From NCBI RefSeq assembly GCF_905220975.1, contig NZ_CAJNBK010000001.1, forward strand, positions 372,001-436,000: a stretch of DNA of 64,000 nt, in the 5' to 3' direction. Below the pieces are notes generated by a model. That model was not told the origin of the DNA. It saw nothing but the letters and a program-made list of their open reading frames with translations, and made no database searches. This document shows, in pieces, positions 35,872 to 45,201 of this stretch (positions within the stretch are counted from its first letter, which is position 1; each line of letters starts with the position of its first letter). Source of the DNA: Paraburkholderia haematera. Lineage in GTDB: Bacteria; Pseudomonadota; Gammaproteobacteria; Burkholderiales; Burkholderiaceae. The position numbers were made by a program, and so were the translations under genes.

Positions 35872-37164
35872 TTACTGCATAAACGGGCCCCAGGATGGCT
35901 CGCGTACGCTGCCACCCTGAACGGACAGGACCTGCCGAGTGCGACCGTCGGTCGATACTGCGGCCAACACGCCACGGCCGTTCACCTGTGTGGCGTAAAG
36001 AATGTACTGACCGTTCGCCGCGAAGCTTGGCGATTCGTCGTGTGTGGTGTCCGTCAGGCCCGTCGCCGTATTGCCTTGCAGGTCCTGGATATACAGCTTG
36101 AACCCGCCGCCGACGCGCGAGATGTAGGCGAGCTGCTTGCCGTCCGGGCTCACGCGCGGGCTGGTGTTATAGCTGCCTGTGAAGGTCACGCGTTGCGCGG
36201 CGCCGGCATTCTCGCCCTGGGCCGACATCTTGTAGATCTGCGGTTGGCCGCCACGGTCGCTGGTGAAATAGATCGACTGGCCGTCAGGAGAGAAGCACGG
36301 CTCAGTGTCGATCGAACTGCCTTGCGTCAGGCGCCGCAGGCCGCTGCCGTCCGCGTTGACGGCGAAAATCTGCGTGTTGCCGGTGCGCGAGAGCGCGACG
36401 GCCAGCGTGCGGCCATCCGGCGACCACGCCGGCGCACTGTTGTTACCCTTCTGGTCCGATACGACCACGCGACGGCCCGTAGGCAGATCGTGGATGTAGA
36501 CGATCGGCTTCTTCTTTTCGAACGAAACGTAAGCGACCTTGGTGCCGTCAGGCGACCATGCCGGCGAGATGATCGGCTCGGGGCTCGACAGCGCGATATG
36601 CGCGTCCTGGCCATCCGAATCGGAAATCTGCAATTGATAACGGCCGCCGGTCTTGATGACGTACGAGAGGCGCGTGGCGAACACGCCGCGGCCGCCCATC
36701 AGCTTCGCGTAGATGTAGTCCGCGACCTTGTGCGCGCTCATGCGCAGCCCGCTCTCCGGGCTGACCAGCACGAGGCCGCCGAGGCTTTCGCCTTTGACCG
36801 TGTCGTACAGTTTGAAACGCACTTCATACTGACCGTTCGGCAAACGGTTCACGCTGCCCGACACGAATGCGTTGGCGCCCTTGGCCTTCCAGCTGCCGAG
36901 GTCGACGGAATCGGTTTCCGCGACCGGCGTGCTGCCTGCGTCGATATTCGTGAATTTCCCGCTGCGTTGCAGATCCTGACGCACGATTGTGCTGACCTGC
37001 TGCGGCGAGTTCGCTTCATTGGCGAAATTCGCCGTTGCGATCGGAAACTGGGTGGACCCGACGCCCGTCACGAGGACGTTGAGTTGTGCGTTGGCAGCGC
37101 CGCCGACGGCGATCAGGCACGACGCTACAAGTGTCCGCAGGCCTAGCTTGGTCATCAAACTCAT
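35872..37164 (-). CDS. tolB: Tol-Pal system protein TolB
   Basis: Periplasmic beta-propeller that shuttles between Pal and TolA. The 430-residue protein has a signal peptide ([18 protein letters not shown]), an N-terminal alpha/beta domain, and C-terminal propeller blades with repeated SPDG motifs ([53 protein letters not shown]). The frame opens at 37200, but ATG 37162-37164 ([10 protein letters not shown]) fits homologues. It lies 139 bases past tolA, a longer gap than elsewhere in the operon. Confidence 0.97.
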   Translation of the reverse strand: MSLMTKLGLRTLVASCLIAVGGAANAQLNVLVTGVGSTQFPIATANFANEANSPQQVSTIVRQDLQRSGKFTNIDAGSTPVAETDSVDLGSWKAKGANAFVSGSVNRLPNGQYEVRFKLYDTVKGESLGGLVLVSPESGLRMSAHKVADYIYAKLMGGRGVFATRLSYVIKTGGRYQLQISDSDGQDAHIALSSPEPIISPAWSPDGTKVAYVSFEKKKPIVYIHDLPTGRRVVVSDQKGNNSAPAWSPDGRTLAVALSRTGNTQIFAVNADGSGLRRLTQGSSIDTEPCFSPDGQSIYFTSDRGGQPQIYKMSAQGENAGAAQRVTFTGSYNTSPRVSPDGKQLAYISRVGGGFKLYIQDLQGNTATGLTDTTHDESPSFAANGQYILYATQVNGRGVLAAVSTDGRTRQVLSVQGGSVREPSWGPFMQ

Positions 37165-37303
37165 GCTGAATGGTTTCCCCAAAAACGGTTTTACTAACAC
37201 TTCATGACAGCAGAGAGACCCGCGAATATCTAATTCGTTCCCGGGTGCGCCGCGCTGGGCGGGGCGCGGCGTCCGCTGTCAACTGACTTTCAAACTGGTG
37301 CAA

Positions 37304-38320
37304 TCAACCTGCCGGGCGCAACGTAATCTTGAAGCTGGTCGGCGTCTTCCCGTCGATGTCCTGAGGCATCGGATTGGAACGCTGGACGGCTCGCAGTGCC
37401 GCGTCGTCCCACGCCGAGTTGCCACTGCTGCGCGCGATCTGTGCGTCCAGCAGCGTGCCTGTCGGCGAGCAGCGTACCGAGATGACGGTCTCCAGACCTT
37501 CCGTTTCACCGCCCCACGAGATGTTCGGGCGCACCACGCGACGCACCTTGTCCGCGTAACCCGGCGATGTCGCCGTGCCACCCGAACCGCTACCCGTGCC
37601 GCTCTTCGCAAGCCCATTGCCGCTCGAGCCTTCGCCGCCCGCCGAGCCTTGCATCTGGGCAAGCCGCGCACGGCGTTCGACATCCAGCTTCTTGGCTTGC
37701 GCCGCAGCATCGGCCTGAGCCTTGGCTTTCGCCGCTTTCTGCGCATCGGCCTTCTTCTGCGCGTCGGCTTCGGCCTGTTTCTGCTGCTCCTGCTGCTGTT
37801 CTTTCAACTGCTGTTGCTTTTGCTGGTCGGCCAATTGCTGCTGCTTCTGCTTCTCAGCCTGTTGCTGTTGTTGCAACTGTTTCTGCTTGGTCGCCGCTGC
37901 TTTTTGCGCGGCGAGTTGCGCTGCCTGATCGGCCGCCAGTTGCTGCTGGCGCTTCGCGTCGGCTTCCTGCTGGGCTTGCAGTTTCTGCAGACGCAGCTGC
38001 TCGGCCAGTTGCGCCTGGCGAGCCGCTTCCTGTTGCTGGCGCTTCTTTTCCTGCAGCGCGATGTCGGCCTGTTCGTCAGGCAGCGGCGGGGCAGGGGCGA
38101 CCGGCACGGGCGGCGGCGGGGGCTGACGCGGAATGGCCGTATCGGGGATTTCAGTCCACAGTTCGGCTTCCGCGCCGGCCGGCGTGCTGTTCTGCCACTG
38201 AATGCCGTGGTAGAGGAAGAATCCGAGCAGCGCATGCATCACCAGTGCGAACGCAAAGGCTCGCCCGGTGCCGCGTTCACGCGGAGGCTGGAGCGGGTAT
38301 TCGGAATGCTTGCGGATCAT
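37304..38320 (-). CDS. tolA: Cell envelope integrity protein TolA
   Basis: Inner-membrane anchored periplasmic rod that couples the TolQR motor to TolB-Pal. The 338-residue protein has one membrane helix near residue 22 (RAFAFALVMHALLGFFLYHG), then a very long Gln/Lys/Ala-rich helical region (about 90-220) full of KQQQ and AQK repeats, a glycine/serine hinge (GSAGGEGSSGNGLAKSGTGS), and a C-terminal domain (VVRPNISWGGETEGLETVIS ... MPQDIDGKTPTSFKITLRPAG). The start overlaps tolR by 4 bases (ATGA). Low-complexity codons (cag, aag, gcg) cause base composition unlike neighbours; this reflects the helix and is not a sign of transfer. Confidence 0.96.
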   Translation of the reverse strand: MIRKHSEYPLQPPRERGTGRAFAFALVMHALLGFFLYHGIQWQNSTPAGAEAELWTEIPDTAIPRQPPPPPVPVAPAPPLPDEQADIALQEKKRQQQEAARQAQLAEQLRLQKLQAQQEADAKRQQQLAADQAAQLAAQKAAATKQKQLQQQQQAEKQKQQQLADQQKQQQLKEQQQEQQKQAEADAQKKADAQKAAKAKAQADAAAQAKKLDVERRARLAQMQGSAGGEGSSGNGLAKSGTGSGSGGTATSPGYADKVRRVVRPNISWGGETEGLETVISVRCSPTGTLLDAQIARSSGNSAWDDAALRAVQRSNPMPQDIDGKTPTSFKITLRPAG

Positions 38321-38760
38321 TGCGATTTGACGAGCAGTCCAACGCGCTTGACGCCCTGAGCTTTCAGCTCGGACATCACATTCATCACGACTTCGTACTT
38401 CACGGTCTTGTCGGCGGCGATCACGACCGGCTGGTCAGGATGCGATTGCGCACGGTCGGCGATAAAGCCGTGCAGATCCGCCTTGGTCATGTCTTCCTGC
38501 TGCTGCGCGCCGGAATCGTCCTTGTATTTGACGCTCATATTGCCGTCCGCACGGATGTTCACGATCACGGGCGGCGTTTGCTGCTGGGGCGCGGCGCCGC
38601 CAACGGTCGGCAGATTGACGATCGACGGGGCGACGAGCGGCGCGGTCACCATGAAGATCACGAGCAGCACGAGCATCACGTCGATGTACGGCACAACGTT
38701 GATGTCGGCCATCGCGCGGCGCGAACGGCTGCCGCGCATGCTGGAGGAAGAGCCTGCCAT
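38317..38760 (-). CDS. tolR: Tol-Pal motor protein TolR
   Basis: ExbD-type subunit of the proton-driven motor. The 147-residue protein has a single N-terminal helix (about residues 20-42, INVVPYIDVMLVLLVIFMVT) including the essential aspartate in PYIDVMLV, then a periplasmic domain ending KAQGVKRVGLLVKSQ. It lies 10 bases after tolQ and overlaps tolA by 4 bases, which implies coupled translation. Confidence 0.97.
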   Translation of the reverse strand: MAGSSSSMRGSRSRRAMADINVVPYIDVMLVLLVIFMVTAPLVAPSIVNLPTVGGAAPQQQTPPVIVNIRADGNMSVKYKDDSGAQQQEDMTKADLHGFIADRAQSHPDQPVVIAADKTVKYEVVMNVMSELKAQGVKRVGLLVKSQ

Positions 38761-38770
38761 CGTGGACTCC

Positions 38771-39448
38771 TTACTGTGCCTGACGCTGCAAAATGTTCGA
38801 GAATTCTTCGATGAAGGTCTCGAAGCGGATCGCCAGACGGTCGATGTCGTGCGCGTACCGGTTGTACGCGACCACGGCCGGAATGGCGGCGAACAGGCCG
38901 ATTGCGGTGGCGGTCAGCGCTTCGGCAATGCCCGGCGCGACGTTCGCAAGCGTAGCCTGCTGCACGTTAGCGAGGCCGCGGAACGCATTCATGATCCCCC
39001 ACACCGTGCCGAACAGACCGATATACGGGCTGACCGAGCCAACCGACGCGAGAAACGCCAGATTTGCCTCGAGCACGTCCATTTCACGCTGGAACGCGGC
39101 GCGCATGGCACGACGTGCACCGTCGAGAATCGCGCCTGAATCGTTCAGGCGCTTTTCCTTACCCTTCAGGAATTCGCGCATACCGGACTCGAAAATCCGC
39201 TCCAGTGCGCCGATCGTGTGGCGGTTGTTCGCGGCGCTCTGATAGAGCGCCTGCAGATCGCCGCCCGACCAGAAGTCGCGCTCGAAGCGTTCAGTTTGCG
39301 CGCGCGCCCGGCGGATCGCAAACCACTTGCGGAAGATGAAAGTCCACGACAGCAGCGACAGCAGAAGCAGCAGCGCCATGACGGCCTGCGCCAGAAGGCT
39401 CGCATTGAGTACGAGAGAAATGATCGACAGATCTTGTGTAGTGTTCAT
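38771..39448 (-). CDS. tolQ: Tol-Pal motor protein TolQ
   Basis: ExbB/MotA-type proton-channel subunit. The 225-residue protein has an N-terminal helix (about 15-38, LLAQAVMALLLLLSLLSWTF), and two later helices in GSVSPYIGLFGTVWGIMNAF (near 137) and APGIAEALTATAIGLFAAIP (near 170), which carry the conserved threonines of the proton path. Full length for the family. It is preceded by ybgC after a 155-base gap and followed by tolR after 10 bases. Confidence 0.97.
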   Translation of the reverse strand: MNTTQDLSIISLVLNASLLAQAVMALLLLLSLLSWTFIFRKWFAIRRARAQTERFERDFWSGGDLQALYQSAANNRHTIGALERIFESGMREFLKGKEKRLNDSGAILDGARRAMRAAFQREMDVLEANLAFLASVGSVSPYIGLFGTVWGIMNAFRGLANVQQATLANVAPGIAEALTATAIGLFAAIPAVVAYNRYAHDIDRLAIRFETFIEEFSNILQRQAQ

Positions 39449-39603
39449 AAAGGTTCGTTTTAACGTCCCGGAAGGGGGCGTCCGGCTGCAAGGTCAGTCG
39501 AAGCTTGCCGTGAGCAAAACGGAAGCATCGGCGATATTGCAAGCCGAACCATGCTTTGTGTTGCTTGATCGATATGAGTTCACTGGCCCCGTAACAACGG
39601 GGT

Positions 39604-40074
39604 TCAGTCGTTGTCCGTTGACATCCCGCCGCCGTTCACACCCGGCCCGCGCCGCAACGCAGCGAGAACCGGTGGAGGAATCGCGGCTGGCCGCAGCCCA
39701 ACGCGGTCGACACATCCGACCCGGATGACGCCGCTAGCAAGCAACGTACCGTCACGCCACGCTTCCTGCGCAAAATCGACGGAAGCACGGCCAAGACGCT
39801 CGATTCGGCTTACCACGTTGACGACATCGTCTAGCCGGGCCGGCGCCCGATAGTCGACCGCGGTGCTGCGGACGACGAAGATCGTGTCCGTTTCGTCGGC
39901 GAGCCGGTTCTGGTCGACGCCGCACGCGCGCAGCCATTCGGTGCGCGCCCGCTCGAAAAATTTCAGGTAATTCGCGTAAAACACAATGCCGCCGGCGTCG
40001 GTATCTTCGTAATACACGCGGATTGGCCACGTGAAGCCGATTTCCGTGCCGGGCTGGCTGGTCGACATATTCAT
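39604..40074 (-). CDS. ybgC: Tol-Pal associated acyl-CoA thioesterase YbgC
   Basis: Hotdog-fold thioesterase. The 156-residue protein has IRVYYEDTDAGGIVFYANYL near residue 16, with the catalytic Asp in the DTDAGG motif, followed by FFERARTEWLR, both strongly conserved in YbgC. The frame extends to 40098; ATG 40072-40074 (MNMSTSQPG) is preferred. It is first of the Tol-Pal group (ybgC-tolQ-tolR-tolA-tolB-pal-cpoB), as in E. coli. Confidence 0.95.
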   Translation of the reverse strand: MNMSTSQPGTEIGFTWPIRVYYEDTDAGGIVFYANYLKFFERARTEWLRACGVDQNRLADETDTIFVVRSTAVDYRAPARLDDVVNVVSRIERLGRASVDFAQEAWRDGTLLASGVIRVGCVDRVGLRPAAIPPPVLAALRRGPGVNGGGMSTDND

Positions 40075-40153
40075 GCCGCGCATTTTACCGGAACGCACAC
40101 CACGAGGTCTGTTTCAAGATGTGCGCCCCGTCTGGCGGGCCTCAGCCGGGATT

Positions 40154-40900
40154 TCAGCCGCGATGAACGGACAAAGCGGAGAACGATTGAGCCACCGGCA
40201 TCAGCTCGATCGTGTTGATGTTGACGTGGGCAGGCCGGGTGGCGATCCAGTAGATCGAGTCGGCGATATCTTCGGGCGTCAGCGGCTGCACGTTTTCGTA
40301 CATTTTGGCGGCTTTTTCGTCGTTGCCGCGGAAACGCACGTTCGAGAACTCGGTGCCGCCGCACAGGCCCGGCTCGATGTTGGTCACGCGCAATGCCGTG
40401 CCGGCCAGATCGGCACGCAGATTCAGACTGAACTGGTGCACGAACGCTTTGGTGGCGCCATAGACGTTGCCGCCCGCATAAGGCCAGCTGCCGGCCGCCG
40501 AACCCAGATTGAAGATGTGACCGCGATTGCGCTCCATCATGCCGGGCAGGAGGGCGTGCGTGACCTGCACCAGGCCCGTGCAGTTGGTTTCGATCATGGT
40601 GTTCCATTCGTCGAGGCTCGCTTTTTGCGCCGGCTCGACGCCGAGCGCGAGCCCGGCGTTATTGACGAGCACGTCGAGCGCGGCGAAATCGGCGGGCAGC
40701 GAGGCCGGCACGGCTTCGACGGCGGCGCGGTCGCGCACGTCGAGTTCATACGGCAGAAGGGCGTCGCCGAGTTCGTCGGCGAGTTCCTGCAGGCGGTCCT
40801 TACGGCGCGCGGTGGCGACGACACGATGGCCGCCCTTGACGAAAGCACGAGCAATAGCGGCGCCGAATCCCGCGGACGCTCCGGTGACGAACACGATCAT
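40154..40900 (-). CDS. Short-chain dehydrogenase (YdfG-like 3-hydroxy acid dehydrogenase)
   Basis: NADP-dependent short-chain dehydrogenase of 248 residues. It has the nucleotide-binding TGASAGFGAAIA at residue 6, NNAGLAL near 84, the catalytic GSAAG serine region and Y-x3-K (YGATKAFVHQFS, near 151), and a C-terminal PAHVNINTIELMPVAQSFS. This combination resembles YdfG, which oxidises 3-hydroxy acids such as L-allo-threonine and reduces malonic semialdehyde; the natural substrate here is inferred. The leftward frame continues 2.3 kb upstream opposite glyA and nrdR as a shadow, so ATG 40898-40900 is the start. Confidence 0.9.
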   Translation of the reverse strand: MIVFVTGASAGFGAAIARAFVKGGHRVVATARRKDRLQELADELGDALLPYELDVRDRAAVEAVPASLPADFAALDVLVNNAGLALGVEPAQKASLDEWNTMIETNCTGLVQVTHALLPGMMERNRGHIFNLGSAAGSWPYAGGNVYGATKAFVHQFSLNLRADLAGTALRVTNIEPGLCGGTEFSNVRFRGNDEKAAKMYENVQPLTPEDIADSIYWIATRPAHVNINTIELMPVAQSFSALSVHRG

Positions 40901-41144
40901 TGCAGTTCCCTGGCTGGTAAAAGAGAAAGGTCCCAAGCCTACTTCCAATGCGGCGCTGCGGCAAGGATGAACCAGCCGTACAAGCGGCAGCGGCAGAGAC
41001 CCGGAGCGGGTTCCGGGCGTGCTTTCGTCTGACGTTTGCGCGCCGCTCGCGGCGCCGCCACGGCCGGCTTTGCAAGCGTCTGCTGGCCCGCCAGCAAGCC
41101 GGTTGCCTATTCGATCCTCTTCCAATAAACTAACGCGCTCATCC
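40901..41144. other. Spacer between the SDR gene and the glyA riboswitch
   Basis: Divergent interval. I saw no supported small gene or terminator. It presumably contains the promoters of the leftward SDR gene and of glyA. Confidence 0.4.
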
Positions 41145-41244
41145 CTGCGTGACTGGCGATAGAACCGGTTCAAGCAATCGGGTTCAAGGTGGAACAACCC
41201 ACCGTGAAGCGCAGGGTGCCGTTTCGCCGTTCGCCTGGGCAGCC
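41145..41244 (+). ncRNA. ZTP (pfl) riboswitch upstream of glyA
   Basis: The two conserved parts of a ZTP riboswitch are visible: CGTGACTGGCG (41148-41158), the GGTGGAACAACCCACC hairpin (41188-41203) followed by GAAGCGCAGGG, and the CGCCTGGGCAGCC core (41232-41244). ZTP riboswitches sense ZMP/ZTP, which builds up when 10-formyl-tetrahydrofolate is short, and turn on purine and one-carbon genes. The placement before glyA, which supplies one-carbon units, fits. About 170 bases separate it from the ATG, so the expression platform could not be assigned. Confidence 0.85.
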
Positions 41245-41413
41245 GTGATCCGCGCGCATTGATCTGCGCTGGCGGTGGCTGTCCTGCCTCGCGTGTGCGG
41301 CGACTCTCCATCCGCCACGTCAGGGCTGGCCCAGCCGCCAGCAGCGCTGCGTACCCTCTACGCAAGATTCGGCGCACGATCCGGTCAACCTGAACCCACT
41401 CAACGGAATCCGT

Positions 41414-42661
41414 ATGTTTGACAGAGCCCAAAGCACCATCGCCAACGTCGATCCTGAACTCTGGAAGGTCATCGAGCAGGAAAACCGCCGTCAGGAAGAA
41501 CACATCGAACTGATCGCCTCGGAAAACTACACGAGCCCGGCTGTCATGGCTGCGCAAGGCTCGCAACTCACGAACAAGTACGCTGAAGGGTATCCGGGCA
41601 AGCGCTATTACGGCGGCTGCGAGTACGTCGACGTCGCCGAGCAGCTGGCGATCGACCGTGTCAAGCAACTGTTCGGCGCCGAAGCCGCCAACGTGCAGCC
41701 GAACTCCGGCTCGCAGGCGAACCAGGGCGTGTTCTTCGCCATGCTCAAGCCGGGCGACACGATCATGGGCATGAGCCTCGCGCACGGTGGCCACCTCACG
41801 CACGGTTCGCCGGTCAACATGTCGGGCAAGTGGTTCAACGTGGTGAGCTACGGCCTGAACGAAGCCGAAGACATCGACTACGACGCTGCTGAGAAGCTGG
41901 CTCAGGAACATAAGCCGAAGCTGATCGTGGCGGGCGCGTCGGCGTTCTCGCTGCGCATCGATTTCGAACGGATGTCGAAGATCGCCAAGTCGGTCGGCGC
42001 GTATTTCATGGTCGACATGGCGCACTATGCCGGCCTGATCGCCGCGGGTGTCTACCCGAACCCGGTGCCGCACGCCGATTTCGTCACCACCACCACGCAC
42101 AAGAGCCTGCGCGGCCCGCGCGGCGGCGTGATCCTGATGAAAGCCGAGTTCGAAAAGCAGATCAACTCGGCAATTTTCCCGGGCATTCAAGGTGGTCCGC
42201 TGATGCACGTGATCGCCGGCAAGGCTGTCGCATTCAAGGAAGCCCTGTCGCCGGAGTTCAAGACGTATCAGCAGCAAGTCGTCGAGAACGCGCGCGTGCT
42301 GGCTGAAACGCTGGTCAAGCGTGGTCTGCGCATCGTCTCGGGCCGCACCGAAAGCCACGTGATGCTGGTCGACCTGCGCGCGAAGAAGATCACCGGCAAG
42401 GCAGCGGAAGCTGCGCTCGGCGCGGCGCACATCACGGTCAACAAGAACGCGATTCCGAATGACCCGGAAAAGCCGTTCGTCACGAGCGGTGTGCGCCTCG
42501 GCTCGCCGGCCATGACCACGCGCGGTTTTGGCGTCAAGGAAGCGGAGCAGGTGGGTAACCTGATCGCCGACGTGCTGGACAACCCGGAAGACGCTGCCAC
42601 GATCGAACGTGTGCGTGCGCAAGTCGCCGAGCTGACCCAGCGCTTCCCGGTTTACCGCTAA
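41414..42661 (+). CDS. glyA: Serine hydroxymethyltransferase
   Basis: PLP enzyme that converts serine and tetrahydrofolate to glycine and methylene-tetrahydrofolate. The 415-residue protein has [18 protein letters not shown] near residue 34, the [11 protein letters not shown] motif near 60, and the PLP lysine in [14 protein letters not shown] near 229. Full length, very highly conserved. It is controlled by the upstream ZTP riboswitch (inference from position) and followed after 6 bases by nrdR, a conserved pairing. Confidence 0.99.
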   Translation: MFDRAQSTIANVDPELWKVIEQENRRQEEHIELIASENYTSPAVMAAQGSQLTNKYAEGYPGKRYYGGCEYVDVAEQLAIDRVKQLFGAEAANVQPNSGSQANQGVFFAMLKPGDTIMGMSLAHGGHLTHGSPVNMSGKWFNVVSYGLNEAEDIDYDAAEKLAQEHKPKLIVAGASAFSLRIDFERMSKIAKSVGAYFMVDMAHYAGLIAAGVYPNPVPHADFVTTTTHKSLRGPRGGVILMKAEFEKQINSAIFPGIQGGPLMHVIAGKAVAFKEALSPEFKTYQQQVVENARVLAETLVKRGLRIVSGRTESHVMLVDLRAKKITGKAAEAALGAAHITVNKNAIPNDPEKPFVTSGVRLGSPAMTTRGFGVKEAEQVGNLIADVLDNPEDAATIERVRAQVAELTQRFPVYR

Positions 42662-42667
42662 GCCGCC

Positions 42668-43150
42668 ATGCACTGCCCCTTCTGCCGTCACGCCGATACG
42701 CAAGTTGTGGATTCCCGCGTATCCGAAGACGGCGCGACAATTCGCCGGCGCCGCCGCTGCCCGGCCTGCGACAAACGTTTCACGACGTATGAGCGGGTCG
42801 AGCTGGCGTTGCCGTCGGTCGTCAAGAAGGACGGCAGCCGCACGGAATTCGATCGCCGCAAGATCGTTGCGAGCATGCAACTGGCGCTGCGCAAGCGCCC
42901 GGTGGCGGCGGACGCGATCGACGCGGCAGTCGCCCGCATTGAGTATCAACTGCTCGGCAGCGGCGAGCGCGAGGTGCGCAGCGAGCGCCTTGGCGAACTC
43001 GTGATGAACGAGTTGCGTGCGCTGGATACCATTGCTTATGTTCGTTTCGCCTCCGTCTACCGGCGCTTCGAAGACGTCTCCGAATTCGAGGACGTGATCG
43101 AAGAATTTCGCCGTGCCTCTTCTCCTCCCAAGCCGTCCCGCAAGCGCTGA
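42668..43150 (+). CDS. nrdR: Transcriptional repressor NrdR
   Basis: Represses ribonucleotide reductase genes when dATP is high. The 160-residue protein has an N-terminal zinc ribbon ([17 protein letters not shown] and [15 protein letters not shown], with cysteines at 3, 6, 31 and 34) and an ATP-cone domain ([20 protein letters not shown] onward). It is intact and follows glyA by 6 bases, so the two are cotranscribed. Confidence 0.98.
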   Translation: MHCPFCRHADTQVVDSRVSEDGATIRRRRRCPACDKRFTTYERVELALPSVVKKDGSRTEFDRRKIVASMQLALRKRPVAADAIDAAVARIEYQLLGSGEREVRSERLGELVMNELRALDTIAYVRFASVYRRFEDVSEFEDVIEEFRRASSPPKPSRKR

Positions 43151-43355
43151 TTGTTGCCACGCCTGAAGCCGTGCTCCAGGTTCTGTTTGCCGTTGCGTAG
43201 GGTCGAGCATCCGCATCTCCGCTTCCGTTATGGTTCGTCACGCGTGCATTCTTGCGCGGGATAGCGTCTGAGTGCCACCTGGCCATTCGGCCGATTGTTG
43301 ACCCGTTCGCGAATCGCTAGATTGGCTGCATTCTTTGAAACGATCAGGGATGCAG

Positions 43356-43916
43356 ATGAAATGGGATGCAGTCTGTTTGAGGCCGCGCCGCGGCTTTACG
43401 CTTGTCGAAACGCTGGCTGTTGTCGCACTGCTGGCGATCGTCGCGGTGATGGCGACACCGTCGTTCGTCGCATGGCACCTGCGGGACCAGGTCGACGCAC
43501 GCGCGAAAGCGCTTGCCTCAACGCTCGCCTATGCGCGCAGCGAAGCATTGCGCCGAGGTGCTCGCGTCACAGTGTGTCGAATAGACGCGGCGCGGCACTG
43601 TCTTGCCGTTGGGCAAGCCTGTGGCAACGGCGTCACTGACTGGTCGTGCGGTTGGGCCGTATTGGCCGAACGAGGTGGCACGCTCTCGTTACTGCGCGCG
43701 CATCCTTTGCTTGCAGCGGTCAGCATCACCGGGACGCAGACCAATCTAACTTTCACGCCGCCGGCGGGTCAGTTGATTGGCACCTTTCGCAGCTTTGATA
43801 TCGCGCCGCGCGTGCCGTCGAAAGCGACACAGGGTGACAAGTGGCGGCGTTGCATCCGCGTCGCGGCGGGCGGCCGCGCGCGGATTGTCGAGGGTGCGTG
43901 TGGAGCGGCGTCATGA
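43356..43916 (+). CDS. GspH/FimT-family minor pseudopilin
   Basis: A 186-residue type IV pilin-like protein. After a 13-residue leader comes the processing site RRG/FTLVETLAVVALLAIVA, with Gly at -1, Phe at +1 and Glu at +5, and a hydrophobic helix; the globular part contains ARSEALRRGARVTVCR, typical of FimT/GspH. Such minor pilins prime pilus assembly or DNA uptake. Start ATG 43356 was chosen because AGGG lies 6 bases upstream; alternatives are 43350 and a TTG at 43335. Its stop overlaps the next gene's ATG (ATGA), heading a five-gene operon. Confidence 0.85.
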   Translation: MKWDAVCLRPRRGFTLVETLAVVALLAIVAVMATPSFVAWHLRDQVDARAKALASTLAYARSEALRRGARVTVCRIDAARHCLAVGQACGNGVTDWSCGWAVLAERGGTLSLLRAHPLLAAVSITGTQTNLTFTPPAGQLIGTFRSFDIAPRVPSKATQGDKWRRCIRVAAGGRARIVEGACGAAS

Positions 43917-44395
43917 GCCGATATCCGTCGAACCCATGGGGGCGCAGTTGCACGGCAACGCGCCCAGCAAAGCCCTCAACAAAGCGCTCAGCAAGCCATA
44001 CAGGCAGTTCACTGATCGAAGTGATGCTGGCCGTTGCCCTGATGGCAGTGACAGCGCTTGGGTTGATCGCCGGTCAATTGTGGACTGCGCGCGAAGCCCG
44101 TGCTATGGCGATGCGCGAGCACGCGGCATGGATTGCCGATTCCGTTGCCGAAGCGATGCGCGAGCCATCGGCGGGCGATTCTTCGATCAGACAATGGAGC
44201 GCGCGTGCCGCGCTCCTGTTGCCGCATGGCGAAGCGTCGGTAGGGGAAAGCGGCGGTGTGTCTATCGCACGCGTCACGTGGACGGCGCTGCGTGACATGC
44301 CGCGCACCGACGATGTCATCGACAAGCCCGAGTCGTGCGGGGGTGCTGAGGTACCCACAAGCGCCTCATGCGTCGCGCTGGCGTTCGCGAAATGA
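43913..44395 (+). CDS. pilV: Type IV pilus minor pilin, PilV-like
   Basis: A 160-residue protein with a long 33-residue leader ending HTG, then SSLIEVMLAVALMAVTALGL with Glu at +5 and Ser at +1. The helix and following AGQLWTAREARAMAMREHAA match PilV-type minor pilins. ATG 43913-43915 overlaps the upstream stop (ATGA). A frame opening at 43841 inside the previous gene is ignored. Its own stop overlaps the next ATG, so translation is coupled. Confidence 0.8.
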   Translation: MSRYPSNPWGRSCTATRPAKPSTKRSASHTGSSLIEVMLAVALMAVTALGLIAGQLWTAREARAMAMREHAAWIADSVAEAMREPSAGDSSIRQWSARAALLLPHGEASVGESGGVSIARVTWTALRDMPRTDDVIDKPESCGGAEVPTSASCVALAFAK

Positions 44396-45201
44396 CACGG
44401 CGTATAAATATTGCGCGGGGCCATACGCTCGTCGAATTTGTGATCGCAATTGCGCTTGGGCTAGTGGTGACCGCCGGTGTGGCTTCGCTCTATACAACGC
44501 AGCGTAACGTGTTCGAGCGCGCGGGCGATGCGATGCGGATCCGCGAAGCCGGTCTGACCGCGCTTACGTTAATGGGCCAGCAACTTCAAATGGCCGGCTT
44601 CGTCCCTGCGGACGCCGTGAAGTTCATTAGTCCGCCACCCTTATTCGGCTGTTCGGGAGGACGCCCGGCCGGTGCGGACGACAGCGTTGTCTGCGAGGCG
44701 TTGCCGAGCCGCTCGGACGGCATTGTGGTCCGTTATGTCGGGGACAATGTTTCGACGTGGCCGTCAACGACGGGCCAATCGACCGACTGCCTCGGCCAGG
44801 CTGTAACGGGCAACAATGCGGCACTCAATGGGCAGGGTGCGTTGGTGGTCAACCGATACTTCGCCAGGGTCAGCGGTTCGACGGGCGAGCCGGAACTTTA
44901 CTGCGAAGGCAATGGCAAGGCGGGGTCCGCGCAGCCGCTGGTCGAAGGCGTCGAGCGCGTGCGACTCAAGTACTGGCTGGCCGGCGGGCTGGGCGCAATC
45001 GACGCGTCGGGGATGACGGCCGCTCAATGGGCAAAGATCGTCGCCGTCGATCTCTGCGTGCTCGTCCGCGGCGCGCCGCAAGGGCGGCGTGTGCGGTATG
45101 TCGATTGCGACGGTGTGAGCGCTCTGGGTGCCGACATGCGGGCGCGGCAGGCTTTCTGGCGGCGGGTGGCGATACGCAATCACGCGGAGGACGCCCTGTG
45201 A
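44392..45201 (+). CDS. pilW: Type IV pilus minor pilin, PilW-like
   Basis: A 269-residue protein with a 9-residue leader and site ARG/HTLVEFVIAIALGLVV (Glu at +5, His at +1), then a large globular domain with FERAGDAMRIREAGLTALTL near residue 40 and several cysteines (FGCSGG, VCEAL, DCLG, YCEG) that may form disulfides. The pattern matches PilW family proteins. ATG 44392 overlaps the pilV stop and the final TGA overlaps the GTG of the next gene. Confidence 0.82.
   Translation: MTRRINIARGHTLVEFVIAIALGLVVTAGVASLYTTQRNVFERAGDAMRIREAGLTALTLMGQQLQMAGFVPADAVKFISPPPLFGCSGGRPAGADDSVVCEALPSRSDGIVVRYVGDNVSTWPSTTGQSTDCLGQAVTGNNAALNGQGALVVNRYFARVSGSTGEPELYCEGNGKAGSAQPLVEGVERVRLKYWLAGGLGAIDASGMTAAQWAKIVAVDLCVLVRGAPQGRRVRYVDCDGVSALGADMRARQAFWRRVAIRNHAEDAL

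Noticed and set aside
40901..43216. Leftward extension of the SDR frame, giving a protein of 1020 residues
   Set aside because: The extension runs opposite glyA and nrdR. The true SDR begins at the nucleotide-binding region, MIVFVTGASAGFG, at 40900.
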